DNA of 64,000 nucleotides from Prosthecobacter sp. (GTDB taxonomy: Bacteria > Verrucomicrobiota > Verrucomicrobiia > Verrucomicrobiales > Verrucomicrobiaceae): the NCBI RefSeq assembly GCF_034366625.1, contig NZ_JAXMIH010000026.1:1-64000 (forward strand). The letters are read 5' to 3'. Position 1 is the first letter of the stretch, and every line of letters begins with the position of its first letter. Below are positions 27,257 through 37,800 of this stretch, one piece after another. The notes under the pieces were generated by a model. It was not told where the DNA came from, searched no databases, and worked only from the letters and a program-made list of their open reading frames with translations. Made by a program: the position numbers and the translations under genes.

Positions 27257-30200
27257 CGATCCCCCAACCGCCGCCGCCGGGCGTTTCGATGATCACATGG
27301 TCTCCCGCCTGCGCTTCAAACGTCGTGCAGCCGTCGAGGAGGGTGCGGGTTCCCTGCCTGAGCAGCGTTTGGCGGCCGGTTCGCCCCGCAGAACCGCCAT
27401 GCAGGCCAAACGGAGCCTCCACGCGATGCTGGGTGAGCAAACTGACCGTAAGCGGCTTCTCGAATTCAAATTCGCGGATCACACCATCGCCACCGCGCCA
27501 CTGACCGGCACCGCCGGAGCCGCGACGAATCGCAAACTGGCGCAAACGCACCGGATAGCGCTGCTCGATGATCTCAGGATCGGTGATCCCCGTGTTCGTC
27601 ATGTGCGTGTGCAGAGCGTGTGAGCCGTCGTAGCCATCACCAGCGCCGGAACCACCGGCAATCGTCTCGTAGTAGCCAAACTGGCCGCCGCCGAAGAGAA
27701 AATTGTTCATCGTGCCCTGGCTGCATGACTGGAGGTCGAGCGCCTTGATGAGTGTGTCCACGAGTCGCTGGCTGACCTCGACATTGCCGCCGACCACCGC
27801 TGGATCTTGGGTGGCATCGCCGGTGAAGGTGGGATTGAGCAAAGAAGTCGGCGTGATGATCTCGACAGGATCGAGCAGGCCTTCGTTGAGCGGCAGATCC
27901 TCTTGTAACATCAACCGCATCACATACAGCACCGCGCTGCGCACGACGGCGGTGGTGGCATTGAGATTGCGCGGATGCACGTCGGAGGTGCCGGTGAAGT
28001 CGAGAATGAGCTTCCCATCGGCCTTGCGCATTGAAACAGCGATCTGGGCCCCATCGTCGAGTTTTTCGACGGCGGAGATCGAATCAAGCAGGCGCTTGAT
28101 CTGGCCGCGCATGACGGCTGCGGAGTGGTCGAGGATGCCTTGCATCGCTTCGGCCAGCGAATCGTCGGCCAGCGCCTTCAAACGCTCCACGCCATGCAGA
28201 TTGGCCGCGAGCTGGGCATGCAGGTCGGCGAGGTTGTCCGCCAGATTGCGTGTGGGATGCAGTGCTGAGGTCAGCAGGGCGCTGATCTCATCGAAACAGG
28301 ATTTGCCTCCGCGAATCAGATGTCGTGGTGCGATGACGACGCCTTCTTGAATCAATCGAGTCGCGTTCGCCGGCATCGAGCCGGGTGTGATGCCGCCGAT
28401 CTCGGCGTGATGCGCCCGATTGGCGATGTAACCGATGAGCTGGTTGTTTGAATCGAACACCGGCGTGATGAGAGTGACATCCGGCAGATGCGATCCGCCA
28501 AATGCCGGATGATTCGTGATGATGGTGTCTCCCGGCTGCATTGAGACAGCTTTGGCGACTTCGCGAACGCACACGCCGAGCGCGCCGAGATGCACGGGGA
28601 TGTGCGGGGCGCTGGAAAGCAGTCTTCCTTGCGGATCGAGCAACGCGCAGGAAAAATCGAGTCGTTCGCGGATGTTGGTCGAAATGGCGGTGCGGCGCAG
28701 CAGCGCGCCCATGTCGCTGACGATGGAGTGGAAGCGATGCCTCAGGAGATCGCGTTCGAGCGTTGGGGCGGGTTTGGGGATTTGATTGCCGCGCAGGACA
28801 TGGCCGAATCCTTCGACGCGCTCGACGCTCCACCCTGGAGTGACCACGATGGTGGAGAAGGCATCTTGAATGAGCGCGGGCGTGGGGGCGAGGGGAATGC
28901 TGTGGCGCAGAATGGGGGGGACGGGAGTCTCCCCCTCCTTGATGATGAGACGAATGCTGACGAGTTCGATTTCTCGATTCGCGGGCGGTGGGTAGCCGAA
29001 CAGGCGCTCATAGGCAGCGCGATAGAGATGCGGGAGGTCGTGCGGGTTCTTGAACTCGACTTGCAGTGGCGTGTCCTGGCCTTTGAGTCGGAGTTCGGCG
29101 ATTTGCGTGGTGTTCTCTGATGAATCCAACTCATCCGGGTGGTACTCGGCCAGCGGGATGCGGTGTTCTTTTTCGATGATTTGCTCCGGCACCGCTTCCT
29201 GCAAACCGACCGCACTCAAGATGCCTGCGTGTTCAGGCACAAGAATCGTCTGCATGCCGAGCGCCTCAGCGACTGCGCACGCATGCTGCGGACCGGCGCC
29301 GCCGAAGGCGAGGAGAGCATGATCGGCAGGATCGTAGCCTTCGCCGATGGAGATGCGGCGGATGGCATCGGTCATGTTCTCGATGGCGAGGCGAAGCAAC
29401 GCATGAAGCAGCTCAGTTTCGCTCAAGGAACCGTCGGTTTGCGTGTGGAGTTCGTTCAGTCGATATTTTGCAGCTTCGATGTCGAGCGGGATCGGTGCCT
29501 TGGCGGGATCGAAGCGGCCGAGCAGCAAGTTAACATCCGTGATGGTCAGCGGGCCACCTTTGCCGTAGCAAGCCGGGCCGGGATTCGATCCGGCGCTCTC
29601 AGGGCCGACGGCGAGACCGTGGTGAGTCAGGCGGCAGATGGAGCCGCCGCCTGCGGCGACGGTTTCGATGGCGACGCAGGGGGCGAGCAACTTCATGCCC
29701 GCGACTTCCTGGCTGAAACGATAGCCGGGCCGTGTCTCGATGCGCGCCACATCGGTGCTGGTGCCACCCATGTCGAAGGTGATGATCTTCGTGATGCCGA
29801 GCCTGCGCGCCGCATTCGACGCGCCAATGGCACCGCCGGCAGGGCCGCTGAGGAGCATGTCTTTGGGACGGATGTCGTCTGCGGTCTTGAGGCCACCCGC
29901 GCTCGTCATGACCTGCATGTCTGGTGAGACGCGGCGGATGCCGTTCAAGAACGACTGCACGGGCGCGTGCAAATACGCATCCGCCACGGTGCTTTGCGTG
30001 CGTGGCAGTAACTTGGCGAAGGCGGCGGTCTGGTGCGAGAGCGTGAGATGGGTGAAACCGCATTCGCGCAGGATTTCGGCGACACGAAGCTCGTGCTGCG
30101 GATGCGCGTGGCCGTGAAGCAGCGAAATGGCGGCGGTGGTGATGCCTTGGGCGATGCAATCGAGCGCGGCAGCGCGAACTGTGGTTTCATCGAGTGCTTC

Positions 30201-30794
30201 GATCACTTCACCGGAGACGCTGACGCGCTCCGGCACTCCGCAGGCGATCTCATGGAAGATGGGGCGCGGTTCGTGTGCGAGAGCGAACAGATCGCCACGG
30301 CGTTGGTCGCCGATGTGCAGCAAATCGGCGAAGCCACGAGTGATGAAGAGAGCGATGCGGCCGCCTTTGCGTTCCAGCAGCGCGTTGGTGGCACGCGTGG
30401 TGGCGATGCGCAGGCTCAGAGGCGGGAAATCGTGGCCTGGTGGTGTGTTCGTGAGGATTCTTGTGCCAAGGACGGGAGCTTCCTCGCCGGTGGTGAGTTC
30501 GAGGAGCGTGCCGGGCTGCCAGGATTGTTCTAATGCATCCAGAGTGAGCGGATCGTCGTCCGTGATGATTCGATGAACGGAATCTCCGACGGCTTTGATC
30601 TGGAAACCGATCAGAAAGCGGCTGGGCAGGGGAGGGAGTCCTGTGAGTCGGACAAGAGTGTCCGTCTTACTTTCTAAAACTGCCCTGAGATGTCCGGTGG
30701 AGAGGATTTTGCAGCGTGATTCACGCCCCTGCGGGTCGAGGGCGTGACAGTCGGTGAAGGTGCCGCCGGTGTCCGCTGCGATGCGCCAGTTCAC
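27237..30794 (-). CDS. Hydantoinase/5-oxoprolinase, HyuA-HyuB fusion
   Basis: A 1185-residue fusion of the two hydantoinase/oxoprolinase subunits. The N-terminal half has the ATPase-fold signatures ADTGGTFTDCHALD and ITFDMGGTSTDVARIE plus AVGPESAGSNPGPACYGKGG; the C-terminal half has the HyuB pattern (GDTIITNHPAFGGSHLPDVTLITPVF, then RGGKSCF). Members hydrolyse 5-oxoproline or hydantoins with ATP, as in the single-chain oxoprolinase of eukaryotes. The likely start is GTG 30794 (VNWRIAADTGGTFTD), since the frame upstream lies in the neighbouring gene. That GTG overlaps the stop of the TPR gene upstream (GTGA), so the two are coupled. Confidence 0.85.
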   Translation of the reverse strand: MNWRIAADTGGTFTDCHALDPQGRESRCKILSTGHLRAVLESKTDTLVRLTGLPPLPSRFLIGFQIKAVGDSVHRIITDDDPLTLDALEQSWQPGTLLELTTGEEAPVLGTRILTNTPPGHDFPPLSLRIATTRATNALLERKGGRIALFITRGFADLLHIGDQRRGDLFALAHEPRPIFHEIACGVPERVSVSGEVIEALDETTVRAAALDCIAQGITTAAISLLHGHAHPQHELRVAEILRECGFTHLTLSHQTAAFAKLLPRTQSTVADAYLHAPVQSFLNGIRRVSPDMQVMTSAGGLKTADDIRPKDMLLSGPAGGAIGASNAARRLGITKIITFDMGGTSTDVARIETRPGYRFSQEVAGMKLLAPCVAIETVAAGGGSICRLTHHGLAVGPESAGSNPGPACYGKGGPLTITDVNLLLGRFDPAKAPIPLDIEAAKYRLNELHTQTDGSLSETELLHALLRLAIENMTDAIRRISIGEGYDPADHALLAFGGAGPQHACAVAEALGMQTILVPEHAGILSAVGLQEAVPEQIIEKEHRIPLAEYHPDELDSSENTTQIAELRLKGQDTPLQVEFKNPHDLPHLYRAAYERLFGYPPPANREIELVSIRLIIKEGETPVPPILRHSIPLAPTPALIQDAFSTIVVTPGWSVERVEGFGHVLRGNQIPKPAPTLERDLLRHRFHSIVSDMGALLRRTAISTNIRERLDFSCALLDPQGRLLSSAPHIPVHLGALGVCVREVAKAVSMQPGDTIITNHPAFGGSHLPDVTLITPVFDSNNQLIGYIANRAHHAEIGGITPGSMPANATRLIQEGVVIAPRHLIRGGKSCFDEISALLTSALHPTRNLADNLADLHAQLAANLHGVERLKALADDSLAEAMQGILDHSAAVMRGQIKRLLDSISAVEKLDDGAQIAVSMRKADGKLILDFTGTSDVHPRNLNATTAVVRSAVLYVMRLMLQEDLPLNEGLLDPVEIITPTSLLNPTFTGDATQDPAVVGGNVEVSQRLVDTLIKALDLQSCSQGTMNNFLFGGGQFGYYETIAGGSGAGDGYDGSHALHTHMTNTGITDPEIIEQRYPVRLRQFAIRRGSGGAGQWRGGDGVIREFEFEKPLTVSLLTQHRVEAPFGLHGGSAGRTGRQTLLRQGTRTLLDGCTTFEAQAGDHVIIETPGGGGWGIATASSL

Positions 30795-31525
30795 GGTTGC
30801 TTGGGCTGGTCCTTCGGCTTGCTGAGATCCATGTCCGGCACCCAGCGCAGTTCTTTGAAGGCGTCGTAGTAAGGTTCGCAGTTTGGGCCTTTGAAAACGG
30901 CTACGCCGCGTTGCACCCATTCGTTGGCCTTGGCGGTGTCGCTCAAATCAAAGGCGAGCGCGGCTTTGCTGAAATAGTAGGCGGGCGTGTCGTCCATGAA
31001 GGTGAAGTTGTCCGCCACGATCTGCTCGGCGGCGGGACGATGGCCGAGTTTCAGCTCACACAGCATGCGTTTGTAATGCACGAGGTGGCGGATGACCATG
31101 GGCAGCTTCGGGTAGTCCACGGTGAGCTTTGAGAAGGACTTCAAGGCTGTGTCGAAGTCGTGTTTCACGAAATAGTACTCGGCAAGGTTGAATTTGGGCA
31201 GCGGACTTTGCGGCTCGAGTTCCGACGCTTTTTCAAACTGCGGCAGCGCGAGATCGAAATCACGGCGTCGTGGGGCCAGGTAAATGTCGCCGCGCAGGGC
31301 GTAGATGTCGGCCAGGGACGGGGCGAGTTTTTCCGCCTCATCGAGTTTGGCGAGGGCATCGGAGTAGCGATGCTGGACACGCATGTCACGGGCTTCGGTG
31401 AGCAGTTTTCTCACTTCGTCGGACACCTTCGCGCGATCGGCGGCTGGCGCTGCGGTCTCCGGTGCTTGTGCAAGCGAGGAGGAAGCACCGAGTGTCAGGA
31501 AGAGGAAGGTTTTGATCAGTCTCAT
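30791..31525 (-). CDS. Exported tetratricopeptide-repeat protein
   Basis: A 244-residue protein with a Sec signal (MRLIKTFLFLTLGASSSLAQA) and three to four TPR units (HRYSDALAKLDEAEKLAPSLADIYALRGDIY, LPKFNLAEYYFVKHDFDTALKSFSKL). Its stop overlaps the start of the hydantoinase gene by four bases (GTGA), so they are translationally coupled, although a periplasmic repeat protein and a cytoplasmic hydantoinase have no known direct link. Probably a scaffold in the periplasm. Confidence 0.78.
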   Translation of the reverse strand: MRLIKTFLFLTLGASSSLAQAPETAAPAADRAKVSDEVRKLLTEARDMRVQHRYSDALAKLDEAEKLAPSLADIYALRGDIYLAPRRRDFDLALPQFEKASELEPQSPLPKFNLAEYYFVKHDFDTALKSFSKLTVDYPKLPMVIRHLVHYKRMLCELKLGHRPAAEQIVADNFTFMDDTPAYYFSKAALAFDLSDTAKANEWVQRGVAVFKGPNCEPYYDAFKELRWVPDMDLSKPKDQPKQP

Positions 31526-31552
31526 GGGCGGATGGTAGAGCGTGAATCGGAA

Positions 31553-31987
31553 TCAGGCAAGGCGTGCGCGCATGGTGGTTTCGGCGCTGTCGCACAGGCT
31601 GCGGAGAATTTCAGGACTGATCCACTCAGCTCCAAGTGACAGAATCGTTTCACGCACCATGCCGTCGGCTGAAGCGACTCGCATCGGGCGCTCCTTGGCG
31701 TATTTGGCGGCAAGACGCTCGATGATGGTGTCTGCCGTGGTGCCAGGGTCGGCGTAAATGATTTGAAGGCCATCTGGTTCGCGCTCCTCGTTGGTGCCCT
31801 GTTTGGCACCGTCAAACACGACGACGACCTGCATGCCGCTCATGTCTTGAAGGTTGCGCAGGCGTTTGAGCAGTTCGGTGCGTGCCAGATGGCGGCGGGA
31901 GGCGACGCGGTGCTCGCGCAACAGTTCGGGCCAGGCGTGGATGAGGCTGTGGCCGTCGATGAGCAGATAGGTGAGCGGGGCGGGCAT
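31553..31987 (-). CDS. YacP-like NYN-domain ribonuclease
   Basis: A 144-residue NYN/PIN-like protein of the YacP/Rae1 type. The conserved acidic residues are seen in YLLIDGHSLIHAW, VVVFDGAKQG, ADPGTTADTIIERLAA and ASADGMVRE. In Bacillus Rae1 cleaves mRNA on the ribosome; other members have less defined RNase roles. Start at 31987 (MPAPLTYLLIDG) is chosen; MRRM at 31996 is possible. It lies 27 bases upstream of the TPR gene on the same strand. Confidence 0.75.
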   Translation of the reverse strand: MPAPLTYLLIDGHSLIHAWPELLREHRVASRRHLARTELLKRLRNLQDMSGMQVVVVFDGAKQGTNEEREPDGLQIIYADPGTTADTIIERLAAKYAKERPMRVASADGMVRETILSLGAEWISPEILRSLCDSAETTMRARLA

Positions 31988-32021
31988 GCGGCGCACTGAT
32001 TCGCCGCTTTCCGAACGCTGT

Positions 32022-32819
32022 TCAAGCCGGGGTTGCCCGTGCTTTCTCGTATTCTTCGTTGATCAGGCAGAGATCGCCGAGCGCGTCCTTGAGCGGGTCG
32101 ATCTCCTTCGCGCTGAAGCCGAGATGCAGGTGTCTGCGCCAGCCTTCGGCGAATTCAAACTGGCCAGACAGGCGGCCAACGGCACGGGAGGCCTCGTCCA
32201 TGCTGATGAGGTAGGAATCCATGCCCTGGCTGACATCGAGCCAGTGCTTCTGGCTTTCGTGGGCGGCAAGCGATTCGCGCTTGGTGGCGTGGACGCTGGT
32301 CGTATCGACGTACGCTCCGGCCATGAGTTTCTGGCGCAGCGGATCGCACAAACCGTGCGGCATGGCGTGATAGACAGTCACGTCATGCGAGTAGGACGGC
32401 AGATGCGGGTCAGTTTGGAAGTTCGGGATGCAGTGCGCGAAGGCTGCCGTCACGGCGAGACGACTCGCCGCCATGTGATCCTCCATGTAATCGGCAGGCG
32501 CATGGGTGAGCACGATGCTGGGATGCGCCATGCGCACAACGGCGGCGACTTGGCGCAGATATTTCACGTCGTAGGTCAGCTCCAGGTCGTCACTGATGGG
32601 CGGATAAAACGTGGCGCCGAGGATGCGCGCAGCCTCTTTGCCTTCGTCGAGGCGTTTGCGCACGGTGGTGGGGCCGTCCATCTGCACTGAGCCGCCGTTG
32701 CCGGTGCACATGTTCATGTAGTGGATGTCCCAGCCGCGTTCTTTGAGCAGCAGCAGGGTTCCGGCGGCGACGAACTCGATGTCGTCAGGATGGGCGAAGA
32801 GGGCGAGTGCGGAAGGCAT
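32022..32819 (-). CDS. PIG-L/LmbE family deacetylase
   Basis: A 265-residue PIG-L family protein, a zinc-dependent N-deacetylase acting on sugars such as GlcNAc conjugates. The zinc and catalytic motif AHPDD is at residues 9-13, and the third ligand His115 is in DYMEDHM. Members act in mycothiol, bacillithiol, glycolipid and polysaccharide pathways, and several in PVC bacteria sit beside sugar isomerases, as here. The exact substrate cannot be read from the sequence. Confidence 0.85.
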   Translation of the reverse strand: MPSALALFAHPDDIEFVAAGTLLLLKERGWDIHYMNMCTGNGGSVQMDGPTTVRKRLDEGKEAARILGATFYPPISDDLELTYDVKYLRQVAAVVRMAHPSIVLTHAPADYMEDHMAASRLAVTAAFAHCIPNFQTDPHLPSYSHDVTVYHAMPHGLCDPLRQKLMAGAYVDTTSVHATKRESLAAHESQKHWLDVSQGMDSYLISMDEASRAVGRLSGQFEFAEGWRRHLHLGFSAKEIDPLKDALGDLCLINEEYEKARATPA

Positions 32820-32823
32820 GAGG

Positions 32824-32860
32824 GGAATGACGAAATCCGAATGACGAATACCGAATGGCT
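32824..32860. repeat. AATGACGAATG-type repeat, copy 3
   Basis: Units AATGACGAAAT, CCGAATGACGAAT and ACCGAATGGC between the PIG-L start and the end of the TIM-barrel gene. Confidence 0.7.
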
Positions 32861-32863
32861 TGA

Positions 32864-33757
32864 TTACATCGCGAAGATTTTGTCCATGCGCTCGGTGAGC
32901 GTCTTGAGGCCGTTCGGATTGATGCCGCCGCGTTGCTCACTGATCGCCCAGCCGGTGTAGCCGACGGCGTCGAGGGCTTTCATGATGGCGGGCCAGTTGT
33001 TGTCGCCTTCGGTGAGATCGCAGTCGAAGCCCTTCCACACGCCCTCATCCTTCATCTTCTTGGTGCTGTACTCTTTGACGTGGATGCGGTTGATACGCTT
33101 GCCGAGCACTTTGATCCACTGCTCCGGCCAGCCGTAGCGCAGCACGTTGCCGATGTCGAAATGCCAGCCGACGATGGGATCACCAATGGCGTCGAGATAG
33201 CTCACAGCTTCGAGCGGGCTGAGGATGAAGTTGTTCCACACGTTCTCGATGGAAATCTTGACGCCTAGTTCTTTCGCCAGCGGCACGGCCTTCTTCAGTT
33301 CTGTGATGGAACGCTCCCAGGCGAGGTCATACGGCACCTCTTCATTGCAGACGCCGGGAACGACGAGGATCGAATCCGTGCCGTAAGCCTTCGCATCGCG
33401 CAGGGTTTGCAGCACTCCTTGCAGGCCTTCTTCACGGATCTTTTCGTCGTTGTGCGTGAGCGTCTGCTTCCAATGCGTGTGGCAGCACACGCTGGCGGCT
33501 TGAAGTCCCGACTTGCCCAAAGCATCGAGCACTTCCTGCTGATTCATGCCTCCAGCGGGTTCCACACCTTCATAGCCAGCGGTTTTGGCGGCGGTGTATT
33601 TCTCAATCAGCGTGCCTTTGATGCCCAGCGTGCCGCCCATGATGGCCTTGCGCAGCTTGCGGGCGGGTTTGGCGGCTTCTTGCGCGGACACAGTGCCCGT
33701 GGCGGCAAGAAGGGCGGTGCTGGAGAGGGATTGGAGGAATTGGCGGCGTGAGGACAT
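32864..33757 (-). CDS. Tat-exported sugar phosphate isomerase/epimerase-like TIM barrel protein
   Basis: A 297-residue xylose-isomerase-like TIM barrel with a Tat signal (SSRRQFLQSLSSTALLAATGTVSAQ). The barrel shows the usual metal ligands: ISIENVWNN (Glu near residue 182), GWHFDIGN (Asp near 211, with the preceding His), RIHVKEY and AISEQRGG. These proteins isomerise or epimerise sugars or inositols; exported members are abundant in planctomycetes and verrucomicrobia, where their substrates are mostly unknown. It probably forms part of the PIG-L/DapA-like catabolic group encoded on the same strand. Confidence 0.82.
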   Translation of the reverse strand: MSSRRQFLQSLSSTALLAATGTVSAQEAAKPARKLRKAIMGGTLGIKGTLIEKYTAAKTAGYEGVEPAGGMNQQEVLDALGKSGLQAASVCCHTHWKQTLTHNDEKIREEGLQGVLQTLRDAKAYGTDSILVVPGVCNEEVPYDLAWERSITELKKAVPLAKELGVKISIENVWNNFILSPLEAVSYLDAIGDPIVGWHFDIGNVLRYGWPEQWIKVLGKRINRIHVKEYSTKKMKDEGVWKGFDCDLTEGDNNWPAIMKALDAVGYTGWAISEQRGGINPNGLKTLTERMDKIFAM

Positions 33758-33810
33758 GGTGTGGATACGGAGAATCGTGCCGTGAGTTTCACGGTAGATG
33801 AGAAGAGCTG

Positions 33811-33840
33811 GTCAAGTGACCGTCAAGAGGTCAAGAACGG
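33811..33840. repeat. GTCAAGAGG-type intergenic repeat, copy 1
   Basis: Tandem units GGTCAAGTGACC, GTCAAGAGG and GTCAAGAAC between the Tat-exported isomerase and the DapA-like gene. Related units occur at 42244 and 54638. Confidence 0.65.
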
Positions 33841-33841
33841 T

Positions 33842-34756
33842 TCAGCCGTTCCTGGCGAGCAATGCCTTCGCGGCTTTCTCAATCTTTGGCAGCAGGCTGG
33901 CCGGAAGTTCGGTGAGCAGTGGCAGCACCGGACCGGTCTGAGCAACACCGGCGAGTTCGACGGCGTGATGCAGCACGAGGATCGGGCTGTGGGCATTGCG
34001 CAGGTCTTCGAGGGCCACGAATTCCTCGCGGATGGCCTCGGCGGTGACCCAGTCTTTTTTCAGAATGGCTTTCAGCAAGGCGGTGGAGCGCGAGGGGGCA
34101 ACGCACACGCAACCCGCGGTGAAACCGGTGACGCCGAAATCGCGCAGATGAATGATGGAAGGCTGCTCACCGATGCCGCTGACAATGAGTTTGGTATCCA
34201 CCAGCTTTATAAGCTTTTTGAGATATGCATCCTTGCTCGGATCTTCCTCCACGATGGCATATTTGATCCAGGAGATGAGGCCGTCATTGACGAGCTCGGC
34301 GGCGAGTTCGGGAGTGATGTAGGCGCCGTCCTTGATGTAGAGCACGGCCTTGACGCCGGACTTCTCCACGAAGTGGCGGATGGCTGTGGCGACACCAGCA
34401 GGCTTTGATGGGAAAAGCGTCGGCAGCAGCATCGCGGTGGGGAAGGCGAACTCGCTGAGGATTTTGGCCTGATCCATCGCGGTGCCATACATTGGCCCGA
34501 CGGAGGGCACGATCCACATGTCCTCGGGAGAGATGTCCACGAGCATCTTCAGCAGCGAGTGGTATTCGCTGACGGCGATGTTGTAGAGATTGGCATTGCC
34601 TCCGTAAAGCAGCGTGCGGATGCCGCCTTTGTACATGTGCTTGATGAGGCGGCTGTTCTGTGATTTTGCCAGGGACAGATCCTTGTTCCGGCACAGCGGC
34701 GGCACGGCGATGACGGAGGACTGGAGGTCTTCAAAAGTGACGGGGGTGGTCTTCAT
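33842..34756 (-). CDS. Dihydrodipicolinate synthase/N-acetylneuraminate lyase family protein
   Basis: A 304-residue class I aldolase of the DapA/NanA family. The Schiff-base lysine is Lys165 in SWIKYAIVEED and the catalytic tyrosine is Tyr140 in VLYIKDGAY. The usual glycine-rich phosphate or carboxylate loop (GGIRTLLYGGNANLYNI, near 44-60) replaces the canonical GTTGE with a GGNA sequence, so it is probably not the lysine-pathway DapA. Similar proteins act on hydroxy-oxo acids in sugar acid degradation. It neighbours the exported isomerase and the heme/propeller protein. Confidence 0.8.
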   Translation of the reverse strand: MKTTPVTFEDLQSSVIAVPPLCRNKDLSLAKSQNSRLIKHMYKGGIRTLLYGGNANLYNIAVSEYHSLLKMLVDISPEDMWIVPSVGPMYGTAMDQAKILSEFAFPTAMLLPTLFPSKPAGVATAIRHFVEKSGVKAVLYIKDGAYITPELAAELVNDGLISWIKYAIVEEDPSKDAYLKKLIKLVDTKLIVSGIGEQPSIIHLRDFGVTGFTAGCVCVAPSRSTALLKAILKKDWVTAEAIREEFVALEDLRNAHSPILVLHHAVELAGVAQTGPVLPLLTELPASLLPKIEKAAKALLARNG

Positions 34757-34822
34757 GATCGGTCAAAGGAGCGCAGAGTGTGCCTGCTGCAAAGGAAAAC
34801 AGCCTTTGTTTCGGGAGGTGGT

Positions 34823-37800
34823 TCAGAGGCTCTCGATGTAGCTGATCAGATCGGCCATGTCCTCGACATTCATGCCCGTTTCCAGTCCCTCGGGCATCAG
34901 GCTTTGCCCGATGGAGGTGCTGCCTTTGATTTCGGCGCGTTGCAGCGTCTTTTCGATGCCGCCCATCATCTTGAGCGTCATGCTGGAGGCTGTGTCATTC
35001 GTGATGATGCCTGCCAGCGTTTGACCGTCCTTGGTGTTCACCGTGTAGGCGATGAACTGCGACGCGACCTCCTTGTGCGGCTCCAAAATCGCCGTCAGCA
35101 GCGCCTCGCGGCCCTTCGTCTTCACCGTAATCAAATCTGGCCCCACCGCCAGTCCGAGTGTGCCTGCCTTATGGCACGCCACACAACGCGTCATGTATTG
35201 AACCTGTCCCTTTTGCGCGTCGCCCTTGGCCGCGATGGTCGGCTTGAACTTCGCGGTCACTTCCTCGCGAGAAGGTGGAATGACGGCTTTGAGCGCTGCT
35301 TTCGCCAGTGTGGCGATTTTCGTGTCTTTGTGCTTCACCAACGACTGCACCTGAGAGGCCGAAAGATCCGCTGCCGCAATCGCCCCCGACTGCACCGCCT
35401 CCAACAGCGCCACCGTGCGGTCATCGCGCCCGACGAGCGCGGTCAGTGCTGATTCCTTGGCCTTCGCGTCAAAACCTGCCCAGCTTGTGATTATAGCCGT
35501 CGTCACTTCTGCCGATGCCTTCTGCGCCAAGATTTTTACCGCCGCCGCCTGCACAGTCTCCGGCTGTCCTTTGACGAGGCACTGAGTCAAAGCATCAGTC
35601 GCTTCCTTGGACGACGAGAGGCCGAGCAACTCGATGGCCTCCAGCCGTGCTGATTCTTTCGCCTTCGCGTCCGCAGTCGTCTCAGACGCTTTGGCAAGGA
35701 TGGCAGCCAGCCTGCCTTCTGTATCTGCCTTCTCAATCGTTGTTCCTGCACGGCGCAATCCTGTGCCAAGAGCCTGCACCCAGTTCGCTTTGGGATGGTC
35801 ACCGGCCACGGCATGGATCAGAGCCGTATGCACTTGTGGGTTCTTTTCCGAGCCTGCCACGATCAAAATCAGGGATTCGACAAAGCCCGCATCGAGCTTG
35901 CCCAGATCGCTGCTCAGCAGGTTGAACACGCTGGCGTTCGCATTGCTCAGCACGGCGGCGCTGATCCACTTGTCGCCCGATCCAGCACTGGCGAGTTTGG
36001 CCATCCACGCATCATTCGAATCGGTTTTCAGAGTCGAAGCAGCCATCGCTGACTGGAATCGGACACGGGCGGATGAATCTCCGATCAAGATCCCCAGCGC
36101 TGCCACCCATTCCGGTGAGGCTTCGCCATTGGCCAGCTTGGCGATGTGGTGGATGGCACGCTCACGCACTTGTGCGTCCTGATCTTTGGCTGCCGTGATC
36201 ACGACCTCTGGTTTCAAAGCACTCAATCCGTCCAGCGTTCCCATGGCGTGCAGTTTTGCCAAGGCGTTGTCTCCCGCGACCACCTTTTCCAACATCGGCA
36301 CGGCGGCTTTGTCCTGACGCTCGAAAAGCAAACGCTGCGCGGTGTCGCGATGCCAGCCGTTGGGGTGGCTGAGGAGTTTCACGAGTTCTTCCGTGCTCGC
36401 TTTGGCGATATTGCCCCTTCGCTCTTCGCCCTTGGCTCTTTGCCATCCTTCCGGCACGATGCGGTAAATCCTGCCCCGATCATTGCCGTTATTCAGGTCG
36501 ATGTGCTTCTTGATCTCGTCCGGGATGCTCCAGGGATGCTCAATCACTTCGCGATACATGTCGCAAATGTGCAGGCAGCCGTCGGGGGCGTTGGCGAAGT
36601 TCACCACGCGCACCCATGTGTCCTTGGAGGCGGCGAATTCGAAGCCGTGCTCGTCGGCGGGGCGTTCACCGATCAGACTGATGCCGTCCGCGCTCGGTTT
36701 GATGATCTTGCGATGCACGAGCTGGCCGCCAGCGTCGCCGCTAAAGCTGTTGTTCACGAACTCGGGGCCGTAGGCGTCTCCGCGATAGATCGTGGTGCCT
36801 GTCGCGCCGGTGAAATAGCCGCTCACGCGTCCACCGCCTTCCACCGCACCCTTCACCACACCGGCGATGCGCCAGCGCGTGCGGATGATGCGCCAGGGCT
36901 CATCCGGACTGATGCGGAAGACCTCCGCCGCGCCGCCATCGACGGCGATGCTCTCCTTCGCACGCGGCATCTGGTAGTAGGGATTGCGGTTCGCGTATTG
37001 GTCGTCGTAAACCCAGTATTGGAGGTGGTCGGAGTTCGAGCAGCCGAACTTGCGACCGTAGTTGTCAAAGCTCATGCCGTATTGAGCGCCGCCGCCTTCG
37101 AGGCCGAACTCATGCGTGAGCGGATTGAACCAGAAGTCCTTCCCGCCGAGTTCGATGCCTTTCAAATCCGGCCGCTTCAGGCAGGTGATCACGCCACGAT
37201 TGCCACCACCGGCGAGGATGTGGATGCGATTGTCCTGCCCCCACATGAAGCTGTTCATCAGACCCTGCACATTGAGCATTTTCAAGCCGGTGCCGAAGCC
37301 GGTGAAGACTTTCTCCCGCTTCTCCGCCTTGCCATCGCCGTCCTTGTCCTCAAAACGCCAGATGTCCGGTGTCGCGCCGACATACAAGCCGCCATTGGCC
37401 CAGACCAGGCCCGTGGGCCACGGCATGTCATCGGCAAAGATCTGGCTCGTCTCGTAGTAGCCATCGCCGTCCTTGTCTTGGAGCATGGAAATCCGGCCCA
37501 TGTGCGGCGTCACCTCGCGCATCTCGCTGTAGTCATGCATCTCGCACACAAACATGCGCCCGTGCTCGTCGAAGCAGATCGCGATGGGGTCACGCACCTG
37601 CGGCTCATGCGCGGCAAGTTGCAGCTTGAAGCCTTTCTTCACCTGCCAGGTCGAGATCGCGTCCTTCGGCTCCACGGCGGGATAGCGGGGAAGATCCTTC
37701 GCTGCATCCACCGTCACGGCGTTTTTCGTCTCGCCATAGGCCTTGGCGTAGGTGGTCTTTGTCTTGATGCCATCGGCTTGCGCAAAAAGGGCAGAACCAA

